Below are positions 18,586 through 24,739 of a DNA stretch of 24,739 nt, piece after piece. The stretch comes from CAYSIX01 sp964431205 (GTDB lineage: Bacteria; Planctomycetota; Phycisphaerae; Phycisphaerales; Phycisphaeraceae), in contig CAYSIX010000028.1 in the NCBI GenBank assembly GCA_964431205.1, positions 1 through 24,739 on the forward strand. The letters are read 5' to 3'. The translations under genes were made by a program, and so were the position numbers. Below the pieces are notes generated by a model. It was not told the DNA's origin. It did no database searches and saw only the letters and a list, made by a program, of their open reading frames with translations. Each line of letters starts with the position of its first letter. The stretch's first letter is position 1.

Positions 18586-20091
18586 TCACGCGGTTTCAAG
18601 GCCCAGACGCTGATACTGTTCCCGCGGCGCTTCGCAGGCCTCCATCAGCCGGCGGAGGTGCCGGATCATGGCGGTCTCGGCCCGGTCGTCCCGCAGCGGC
18701 CGTTCCTGGCCCGGATCGGTTTGAAGATCGAACAACATGGTCTGTTGGCAAAGCGGATGCGCTCGCATGCCCGACGGCTTGGCACTCGCGTCGAACCGCA
18801 TGGTGCGGCAACCCTTCATGAAACCGAACGGCTCGGCCAGGTCGACCAGTCGGCGCATGTCCTCGGGGGTGTAGCGGCCTCGCATGACCGTCGGCATCAG
18901 GGTGTACTCATACAGGGGCGCGGTCGAATCCGTCGGTGCGCGCATGTACACGTATCGGCCGTCGGTCACGTTCACCTGGCCCCCGAAGACTCCGAACATC
19001 GCCGCGTCGCGGACCGGCGCGTCACGCGCGATCGCTTCGCTGAGGTCACGGCCCAGCATGTCGGCGGTCGGTTCCAGCCCGAAGTAGTTCAGAAGGGTGA
19101 CCGGCAGATCGATCGAGGGCTGGACCAGGGCCGAGCGGCGTTCGCCGCGGACGCCGCAGCGCGGGTCCCACACAAAAAAGGGTGTGTGCGCGACTTCGTT
19201 GTAAAACGGAAGCCACACCTTGGCGTACGCGTCGTGTTCGCCGAGCAGGAATCCATGGTCCGTCCAGACGATCAGCATCGTGTCGTCCCACAGTCCGTGA
19301 CGATCAAACGTGTCGAGCACCTCACCCAGATACGCGTCGCACATGCTCAGCAGGGCGGCGTATTCGAAACGCAGGTGCTCGACGACCTCGCGCGACTCGC
19401 GCACGCCCCGGTAGGGCGGCCAGTCGAAGTGCTCGCCGCGATAACCGGCGTAGTGCTCGGGATACAGGTCCTTGAACTTGCGGTGGCTGAAGAAGGGCTC
19501 GTGCGGGTCGAATGTCTCGATCGTCAGAAACCACCGGTCCTGCCCACGGTTCCGTTCGATGAAGTCGATGCCCGCCGCGAACGTGCCGGCCTGGCTCTGT
19601 TCGTGTTCCCGAGCCATGAAAAGACGGTTGACCCAGTCCTGCTCCCAGTTCGTGCCCCGGCGGTCGGTCGTGGCCAGCGGCGGGATGTCCGGACGGGCCA
19701 CCTGCCCCTTCCACAGATCGCCCTCCTGTCCGCGGTGAAACTCATAGGTTCTGTATCGGTTGTGGTAGGTTGCGCCGCCGTCCTCCCAGTAGTGGTAGTG
19801 GTCGGTCGAGAGGTGGGTGTGCACGCCCGCTTCGCGCAACATCTGAGGCATCGAGTCGTCGAACGGTTCGAGCGGGCCCCACGCGCGGTGAAGAAAGTTC
19901 GGTCGACCCGTGTGCAGGTCCCGCCGGGCGGGCATGCACGGCATGCTGCAAACGTACGACTGATCGAACGTCGCCGCGTGCCGCGCCAATCGGGCGAAGT
20001 TCGGCGTGCGGACCCACGCGTGCTGCTCACCCGCGTAGGGCGACAGGTACCGGCGGTTCAGCGAGTCGAACATCACCATCACGGCTTTCAT
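18586..20091 (-). CDS. Sulfatase, formylglycine (Cys) type, second copy
   Basis: The product is a sulfatase of the alkaline phosphatase superfamily, 501 residues, distinct from the one at 15912. It begins MKAVMVMFDSLNRRYLSPY with D9 as metal ligand and no signal peptide. The modification site is C52-M-P-A-R followed by RDLHTGR. ETFDPHEPF, VWTDHGFLLGEHDAYAK and a C-terminal MLFDLQTDPGQERPL motif are all present. ATG 20091 is supported by GGAG 5 nt upstream; a frame extension to 20148 has no homology-like start. A -10 box TACGAT lies at 20175-20170 on this strand. The RRYLSPY and DHGF features resemble N-sulfoglucosamine sulfohydrolase-like enzymes, but the substrate is not proven. Confidence 0.92.
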   Translation of the reverse strand: MKAVMVMFDSLNRRYLSPYAGEQHAWVRTPNFARLARHAATFDQSYVCSMPCMPARRDLHTGRPNFLHRAWGPLEPFDDSMPQMLREAGVHTHLSTDHYHYWEDGGATYHNRYRTYEFHRGQEGDLWKGQVARPDIPPLATTDRRGTNWEQDWVNRLFMAREHEQSQAGTFAAGIDFIERNRGQDRWFLTIETFDPHEPFFSHRKFKDLYPEHYAGYRGEHFDWPPYRGVRESREVVEHLRFEYAALLSMCDAYLGEVLDTFDRHGLWDDTMLIVWTDHGFLLGEHDAYAKVWLPFYNEVAHTPFFVWDPRCGVRGERRSALVQPSIDLPVTLLNYFGLEPTADMLGRDLSEAIARDAPVRDAAMFGVFGGQVNVTDGRYVYMRAPTDSTAPLYEYTLMPTVMRGRYTPEDMRRLVDLAEPFGFMKGCRTMRFDASAKPSGMRAHPLCQQTMLFDLQTDPGQERPLRDDRAETAMIRHLRRLMEACEAPREQYQRLGLETA

Positions 20092-20298
20092 AGTCGCTCC
20101 ATCGATCGCCTGCGGATGCCGCGTGCCGCCCGAATCGAGTCCATGCAACGCTCGGAATCGGATGCGTTCATCGTAGCAGATCCCGCCCGACTCCCGGTGG
20201 GACGCGAGCGCCGCGTCCAGACGCGCGACGGGACGAACTGAGCATCAGGTCGGCCGGCGTCGCGGTCGCGCGTCCGCAGCGGCGGTACATTGTGACGC
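20092..20298. promoter_or_regulatory. Divergent intergenic region between sulfatase 2 and aroK
   Basis: This 207-nt gap holds two outward -10 boxes. Minus strand: TACGAT at 20175-20170, giving sulfatase 2 a leader of about 72 nt with a GGAG ribosome binding site. Plus strand: TACATT at 20286-20291, ending 7 nt before the aroK ATG. Neither has a clear -35 box. Confidence 0.45.
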
Positions 20299-20838
20299 AT
20301 GAACGTGATCCTCATCGGTTATCGCGCCAGCGGCAAGACGTCGGTCGGGCGGCTGCTGGCCGAGCGACTCGGCCAGCGGTTCGTGGACGTGGACCACGAG
20401 ACGCTCCGGGCGTTTGACGTGGGCTCGATCGCCGAGGTCTGGCGGCGGCACGGCGAGCCGGCGTGGCGTGAGGCCGAGGTCGCCGCGACACGACGCCTGA
20501 TGCGCCAGCGCGGCCTCGTGATCGCACTCGGCGGCGGCACGCTCATGCAACCGGCGGCGCGGGAGGCGGTCGAATCCGCCGAGGACACGGCGCGCGTGTA
20601 TCTGCACGCCGACGCGACGACGCTGCACCAGCGCATCGCCGCCGACAGCGAGACCGCCGCCACGCGCCCCAGCCTCACGCCGCTCGGTGGCGGCCTCGAG
20701 GAGGTCCGAGCCGTGCTCGCCCAGCGCGAGCCGGTCTACCGCGCCGTGGCCGATCACGTCGTTGACGTGACGGAGCTCGGCATCGACGCCGCCGCCGAGG
20801 CCATTCTCAAACTGATTCAGCAGCGCGAGAGGACGTGA
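20299..20838 (+). CDS. aroK: Shikimate kinase
   Basis: The product phosphorylates shikimate at the 3-hydroxyl with ATP, a step of chorismate and aromatic amino acid synthesis. The 179 residues match family size. The Walker A loop is G7-YRASGKT14, followed by the shikimate-binding FVDVDHE motif, REAE in the substrate domain, IALGGGT, and a LID-region Arg near ATRPSLTPL. REPVYRAVADHVVDV closes the fold. The start ATG 20299 sits 7 nt after a TACATT box, suggesting a leaderless transcript. It converges on upp with only 14 nt between stop codons, and no terminator fits in that space. No other aro gene is in the window. Confidence 0.93.
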   Translation: MNVILIGYRASGKTSVGRLLAERLGQRFVDVDHETLRAFDVGSIAEVWRRHGEPAWREAEVAATRRLMRQRGLVIALGGGTLMQPAAREAVESAEDTARVYLHADATTLHQRIAADSETAATRPSLTPLGGGLEEVRAVLAQREPVYRAVADHVVDVTELGIDAAAEAILKLIQQRERT

Positions 20839-20852
20839 TCGCCCCGCCGTGC

Positions 20853-21485
20853 TTACGCGGTCCCGAACGCCCGGTCGCCCGCGTCGCCCAGGCCCGGCAC
20901 GATGAACCCTTGATGGTTCAGCCGCTCGTCCACCGCCGCGGCGTACACCGCCACGTCCGGGTGCGCTTCGCTCAGCCGAGCCACGCCCTCGGGTGCCGCG
21001 ATCAGACACACGAACCGCAACTGCCCGGCACCGCTTCGCCTCAGCTCGTCCACCGCCTGGACCGCGCTGCCGCCGGTGGCCAGCATCGGGTCGGCCAGCA
21101 GCACCATCGCCGATGCCAGATTCGGCATCTTCTCGTAATAGCTCACCGGCGAGAGCGTCCGCTCGTCCCGGAACAGTCCGATGTGCCCCACGCTCGCCTC
21201 CGGCAACAGGTCCAGCATCCCATCGGCGAACGGCAGCCCCGCGCGAAGGATCGGCACGATCACCAGCGGGCACGCCGCCTCGGTCGCCTCGCACTCGGCC
21301 ATCGGCGTGCGAACCCGCCGCGTCCGCGTCGGCAGCGTCCGCGTCGCCTCGTACGCCAGCAACAGGCCGGCACGGCGGACCAGCCCGCGGAATATCGCCG
21401 GCGGCGTACGCTCGTCCCGCAACGCGGCCAGCATGCTCGACAGGACCGGATGTTCCACGACGTGCGGCGAGACGGCTCGATTCAT
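20853..21485 (-). CDS. upp: Uracil phosphoribosyltransferase
   Basis: Upp makes UMP from uracil and PRPP in pyrimidine salvage. The 210-residue product matches the family throughout: HPVLSSMLAALRDERT near the N-terminus, LLLAYEATRTL, VPILRAGLPFADGML, the PRPP-binding ADPMLATGGSAVQAVDEL, and the uracil-binding IVPGLGDAGDRAFGT at the C-terminus. ATG 21485 is preferred over GTG 21521 because it fits the E. coli start and because TACATT (21497-21492) ends 6 nt before it, giving a leaderless transcript. A structured RNA with a terminator lies about 110 nt upstream on the same strand and could act on read-through transcription into upp. Confidence 0.94.
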   Translation of the reverse strand: MNRAVSPHVVEHPVLSSMLAALRDERTPPAIFRGLVRRAGLLLAYEATRTLPTRTRRVRTPMAECEATEAACPLVIVPILRAGLPFADGMLDLLPEASVGHIGLFRDERTLSPVSYYEKMPNLASAMVLLADPMLATGGSAVQAVDELRRSGAGQLRFVCLIAAPEGVARLSEAHPDVAVYAAAVDERLNHQGFIVPGLGDAGDRAFGTA

Positions 21486-21491
21486 CCCGCC

Positions 21492-21497
21492 AATGTA
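21492..21497 (-). promoter_or_regulatory. -10 box for leaderless upp
   Basis: On the minus strand TACATT (21497-21492) ends 6 nt before the ATG at 21485. The same hexamer stands before aroK. No -35 box is evident. Confidence 0.45.
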
Positions 21498-21596
21498 TTC
21501 GATGTGCCGGCCAAGCGCCACGCCCGCGACCGCTGCACTCGCTTCACCGCACGTCGCCCCCGGACATCGACCCCGCGTTCAATGCGCCACCGGCGC

Positions 21597-21741
21597 AGAA
21601 AAATGCCGAGCAGGACCGGTATGAATCAAAGGAAAATACCTTGGAATCTCGGTGTGTCCTACTCGGCACGTCCTGGTCTCAAGGACCATTCAAACCCATT
21701 TGCTCTGCGTGGCACCTCCTTTCTGTATCTTGGCTGTCACC
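21597..21741 (-). ncRNA. Candidate structured small RNA or attenuator between nfo and upp
   Basis: This stretch is lower in GC than its flanks. Read on the minus strand it has an upstream promoter, a full-strength Shine-Dalgarno match AAGGAGGTG (21721-21713), a 6-codon ORF MGLNGP (21699-21679), a perfect hairpin TGGTC/GACCA (21688-21674), and a 13-bp terminal stem with an inner AAGG/CCTT hairpin ending in UUUUU. The terminal stem has a G-U wobble on the minus strand but an A-C mismatch on the plus strand, which favours minus-strand transcription. It may be a free small RNA, or a leader attenuator for upp. I do not recognise it as a named RNA family. Confidence 0.55.
21599..21668 (-). terminator. 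Rho-independent terminator with 13-bp stem
   Basis: Arms 21668-21656 and 21616-21604 pair over 13 bp with one G-U wobble; UUUUU (21603-21599) follows directly. The 39-nt loop holds a secondary AAGG/CCTT hairpin (21642-21629). It would end the candidate RNA and transcripts from nfo. Confidence 0.75.
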
Positions 21742-21747
21742 GTTGAT

Positions 21748-21776
21748 ATTGTTGCCCCCCTGAGCCGGCGGGTCAA
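21748..21776 (-). promoter_or_regulatory. Promoter of the candidate RNA, overlapping the nfo stop codon
   Basis: On the minus strand TTGACC (21776-21771; 5 of 6) is followed by a 17-nt spacer and AACAAT (21753-21748; 4 of 6). The TGA stop codon of nfo is part of the -35 box. The predicted start of transcription is near G21741. Confidence 0.5.
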
Positions 21777-22681
21777 GCTTTCTTCGCCCGCCCGCGAGCC
21801 GATCGTTTCGACCGCTTCGAGCGCCTCCGCTCCAGCCCGCGCAGCGTCTCGAGGTTCACCGCGTCCCACGGCCGGCCGTCCGGCGCCGTATCCTTCGGTG
21901 TTTCAAGGATTTTCGGCACGCGACGCAGCCGCCGATCCCTGACCAGCACCCCGAACGCCTCCAGCGACACGTGCCCGTGGCCGATGTGCTCGTGACGATC
22001 CACGCGACGCCCGCGCTCCACCTTCGAGTCGTTCAGGTGCAGCACGCGCACCCGATCGATCCCGACCGTCGCGTCCACCTCCCGCAGCACCCGCCTCGCC
22101 CCCGCCGCCGACTCCAGGTCATAACCCGCCGCCAGCAGGTGCGCCGTGTCCAGGCACACCGCCAGCCGCTGCGAGGCCTCCACCCGCTCGATGATCTCGG
22201 CCAGATGCTCCAGCCGGTAGCCAAGGCTCGTGCCCTGACCCGCCGTCACCTCCAGGCACGTCGTCACCCGCAGCTCCGGCAGCTCGTCGTGCAACCGGTT
22301 CAACGCCTCGGCCACGCGTCGCAGCCCGGCCGCCTCCCCCTTGCCCATGTGCGAGCCCGGGTGCGTCACCAGCCACGGGATCCCCAGCGCGTCGCAACGC
22401 GTCATCTCCTCTCGAAACAGTCGGATCGACCGCGCCCTGGCCGAGCGGTCCGGGCTCGCCAGGTTGATCAGGTAGCTGTCGTGGCTGACCACCTGCTCGA
22501 TCGACCCGCGACGCCACTGCTCCAGCCACGCCCGCACCTGCTCGTGACGCAGCGGCGGGACACGCCACTGCCGCTGGTTTTTCGTGAACACCTGCACGCA
22601 CTGCATCCCCAGCCGCTCCGCCTCCAGCAGCGCGTTCTCCATCCCGCCCGCGATCGACAGGTGACTCCCATACAAGATCAA
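21773..22681 (-). CDS. nfo: Endonuclease IV (AP endonuclease)
   Basis: Nfo cleaves DNA 5' to abasic sites in base excision repair, using three zinc ions. The 302-residue protein starts MILYGSHLSIAGGMENAL and carries the expected metal ligands: H67 (VVSHDSYLINLAS), the THPGSH histidine, the Glu of CLEVTAGQG, Asp and His of CLDTAHLLAAGYD, the His of LHLNDSK, Asp and His of DRHEHIGHGHV, and the Glu of ILETPKD. The last 18 residues form a basic tail (RRRSKRSKRSARGRAKKA), which is unusual and may add DNA affinity. The start codon is TTG at 22681, overlapping the stop of the upstream membrane-protein gene in TTGA, so translation is probably coupled. Confidence 0.94.
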   Translation of the reverse strand: MILYGSHLSIAGGMENALLEAERLGMQCVQVFTKNQRQWRVPPLRHEQVRAWLEQWRRGSIEQVVSHDSYLINLASPDRSARARSIRLFREEMTRCDALGIPWLVTHPGSHMGKGEAAGLRRVAEALNRLHDELPELRVTTCLEVTAGQGTSLGYRLEHLAEIIERVEASQRLAVCLDTAHLLAAGYDLESAAGARRVLREVDATVGIDRVRVLHLNDSKVERGRRVDRHEHIGHGHVSLEAFGVLVRDRRLRRVPKILETPKDTAPDGRPWDAVNLETLRGLERRRSKRSKRSARGRAKKA

Positions 22682-24729
22682 CGCTCCTCGACGTTGCCCT
22701 CGGTCGGCAGCGCGTACAGCGTCGCCGCCGATCCGAGCTCGGCCACCACCGACCAGCCCGCCTCCTCCGCGATCCGCCGCAGCGTCGACGGCGTCACCTC
22801 CCGGTCGTAACCGTACGTCGCGTGCAGCCGTGCCAGCTCACTCCAGTGCGCCCACACGTGTGTGATCCCCTTTTCCCGCATCGTCTCGGTGACCGCCTCG
22901 GCGTCGCCTTGGGCCGAACGGATCCACTCGCCCAGCGGGCTGCGATCGAACGCGCTGTGATACACGACCCACCGCCGCAGGTAGAACAGCCGCGAGTTGT
23001 CGGCCACGAGATACGTTTTGGACTGCCGCGGCAGCTCGTTGATCGGGTGCGCCCCGACGCCCAGCGACGGTCGCCGCGCGATCCCGCCCGTGCCCGCCGC
23101 CTCCGACGCCGAGGGATGACGCGACAGCGTCTTCCCCGGATCCCCCGGCTCGATCGACACCGCCGTCAGCAGCCACAGCGGCGCCGGCTGCGATCTTCCC
23201 TCAACCCGGATCGGCACCGTCTGCCCCACCAGCACGGTGTAACTCAAACCGGCCAGGCACAGCACCAGCCCCGCGCCGGCCAGCCACGCCACCCGCCGCT
23301 GCCGCGACCCCAGCCACGCCGCCCCCACCGAAACCCCCACGCCCAGCAGCACGCCCGCCGGCACCAGCGTCGGAATCAGAAACCGGCTCTGCAGGTGCGT
23401 CGCCGCCAGCCAGAACACCTGCTGCATCGCCAGCACCGCCAGCATCGCCGCCACCACCCCGCGCGGCCCACGCATCCACGCCAGCACCGCCGCCGCCGCC
23501 ACCGCCAGCCACCACACCGGCACACCGCCCTCCGAACCGAACCGCGCCACGTTCTCCCGCTCCCGCGGCGTCGCGTAGCCGCCCACCGCCCCGTACCCCG
23601 TGTTCAGCAGCCACTGACGTACCCACGCTTGACCGCGTGGCTGTTCCGTCCGGCTCAACCCGTGCGCCCTGTCCCATCGATCCGCCAGCTCCGCGTCCCA
23701 GTGCCCCCGACCCAGCAGCCCCGTCGCGAACGGGAACACCGGATTGCCCGTCCACGCCGCGTTGCGGACCAGGTACGGCCCCAGCACCAACGCACCGCAC
23801 AACCCCGCCACCGCCAACGCCCCGAATCGCCGACGCCACGGCCAACCCACGCCACGCGGCAGCAGCAGCGTCAACGCCACCGGCGCCGCCAGCATCGGCC
23901 CCGCCGGCAGCTTCGCCAGCGTCGCCGCGCCCAGCAGCAGCCCCGCGCCCGCCGCTCGCCTCAGCGTCACCGCACCCGGACGCCACACCAGCCCCACCGC
24001 GCCCGCCGCGACCGCCATCATCGCCATCTCGTTGTACGCCAGGCTCCCCGTCACCACCGCCCACGGCAGCGCCAGCACCGCGCCGCCCGCCAGCCACGGC
24101 CCGGGGTCCCACGTCCCGCCGGCCCCCCCAGCCACGCCCCCGCCCGCTTCGCCGCCAACGGCACGCTCACCATCCGCCTCGCCCTCGGCCGCTCCCGCCG
24201 GTCCCACGCCCAGCACCGACCGCACGCACCACGCCAGTCCGATCGCCGCCGCCACCGCGAAGCTCGCGTGCAAGACCTGCGCATCGTACACCGCCGCGTG
24301 CATCGACCGCCGACACACCCCCAGCAGCAGGTACCCCGCCTCCACCAGGTTCGGCAAGAACCCGTAGACGTTGTACTCCAACGCCACCATGCCCCCCGAG
24401 GCCAGCCACGCCCGCGGCACCTGCAGGTGGTAGCTCAGCACGTCGTACCCGAACGCCTCGACCCGCCACAGCGTCCCCGGCGGGCACGTCGCCGCCACCC
24501 CCAGCAGGCTCAGCCCCGGCAAAAGCAGCAGCGTGCCCCACGGCGGCTCGCGGTCCCACGCCGACGACCCGCCCGCCGGCCCGTGCCAGCCCCGCGCCAA
24601 CCCCACCGTCGCCATCGCCCAACCCGCCAGCAGCACCAGCCACCCCTTCGCCGGGTTCAGAAACCCCGCCCACGCCAGCAGCCACGCCAGCCCCAGCACC
24701 ATCGCCATCCCCAGCAGCACACGACCCAT
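22678..24729 (-). CDS. Polytopic membrane protein, GT-C glycosyltransferase-like (start near window edge)
   Basis: This 683-residue membrane protein has about a dozen hydrophobic segments and a soluble C-terminal domain of about 160 residues. Near the first outer loop it has EAFGYD96VLSYH101LQVPRAWLASG, similar to the acidic first-loop motif of lipid-linked-sugar-dependent GT-C glycosyltransferases (ArnT/PMT type). PAGPMLAAP, LVRNAAWTGNPVFPF and TGYGAVGGY segments fit that fold too. Residues about 176-207 are a Gly, Ala and Glu low-complexity insert. The C-terminal part (EKGITHVWAHWSELARL) looks like a small alpha/beta domain. ATG 24729 is only 10 nt from the window end and the frame stays open, so the true start may lie outside. 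Function as a glycosyltransferase is an inference. Confidence 0.75.
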   Translation of the reverse strand: MGRVLLGMAMVLGLAWLLAWAGFLNPAKGWLVLLAGWAMATVGLARGWHGPAGGSSAWDREPPWGTLLLLPGLSLLGVAATCPPGTLWRVEAFGYDVLSYHLQVPRAWLASGGMVALEYNVYGFLPNLVEAGYLLLGVCRRSMHAAVYDAQVLHASFAVAAAIGLAWCVRSVLGVGPAGAAEGEADGERAVGGEAGGGVAGGAGGTWDPGPWLAGGAVLALPWAVVTGSLAYNEMAMMAVAAGAVGLVWRPGAVTLRRAAGAGLLLGAATLAKLPAGPMLAAPVALTLLLPRGVGWPWRRRFGALAVAGLCGALVLGPYLVRNAAWTGNPVFPFATGLLGRGHWDAELADRWDRAHGLSRTEQPRGQAWVRQWLLNTGYGAVGGYATPRERENVARFGSEGGVPVWWLAVAAAAVLAWMRGPRGVVAAMLAVLAMQQVFWLAATHLQSRFLIPTLVPAGVLLGVGVSVGAAWLGSRQRRVAWLAGAGLVLCLAGLSYTVLVGQTVPIRVEGRSQPAPLWLLTAVSIEPGDPGKTLSRHPSASEAAGTGGIARRPSLGVGAHPINELPRQSKTYLVADNSRLFYLRRWVVYHSAFDRSPLGEWIRSAQGDAEAVTETMREKGITHVWAHWSELARLHATYGYDREVTPSTLRRIAEEAGWSVVAELGSAATLYALPTEGNVEER

Positions 24730-24739
24730 CGCCGCGCCC

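Noticed and set aside
21579..21689. 36-codon minus-strand ORF (MVLETRTCRV...) across the terminator
   Set aside because: It runs through the stem and U-run, so a transcript would usually end before its stop codon; no ribosome binding site at a good distance.
21621..21746. 41-codon plus-strand ORF with AGGA five bases upstream, antisense to the candidate RNA
   Set aside because: No recognisable motif. The terminator stem and the strand-specific G-U pair explain the sequence better. Left open as a low-probability small protein.

Overview
The window is very GC-rich, densely coding bacterial DNA. It most resembles a planctomycete, possibly of the Phycisphaerae. This is an inference from gene content and protein style: two formylglycine-type sulfatases, MiaB with an extra block before the TTFADLL motif, a long PBP2 paired with RodA, and -10-only promoters set directly against start codons. 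No rRNA or tRNA gene, CRISPR array, integrase or intact transposon was seen.

Layout. 1-2789 (+): uvrA, cut at the left edge and broken by a 10-N run. 2869-3273 (+): a lone atpC behind a near-consensus promoter. 3468-7105 (+): a cell-elongation pair, PBP2 (mrdA) and RodA (mrdB), with start and stop overlapping. 7159-9929 (+): rsmG, an orphan VWA-domain gene and a PlsC-like acyltransferase. 10169-13787 (+): the CstA-family transporter overlapping miaB. 13914-20091: an accessory catabolic stretch with an alpha/beta hydrolase, an M19 dipeptidase translationally coupled to sulfatase 1 (+), then on the minus strand a membrane-anchored two-LysM protein, a 92-bp palindromic repeat and sulfatase 2. 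20299-20838 (+): shikimate kinase, converging on upp. 20853-24729 (-): upp, a structured non-coding RNA or attenuator, nfo (endonuclease IV), and a GT-C-like membrane protein that reaches the right edge.

How the parts work together. uvrA and nfo are DNA repair genes. mrdA-mrdB build lateral-wall peptidoglycan. The LysM protein probably also acts at the envelope. rsmG and miaB modify rRNA and tRNA. upp salvages uracil and aroK feeds aromatic synthesis. The hydrolase, dipeptidase and sulfatases suggest breakdown of sulfated and acylated polymers.

The most unusual signals are four. (1) A candidate RNA of about 145 nt on the minus strand between nfo and upp, with a promoter, a leader-peptide-like ORF, hairpins and a 13-bp terminator stem with a U-run. 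(2) A recurring leaderless design, with a TANNNT box 6-9 nt before the ATG of at least five genes. (3) A canonical EF-hand calcium loop just after the KSGT motif of PBP2. (4) A perfect 16-bp palindrome with GGGCTTC repeats carried in frame inside miaB.
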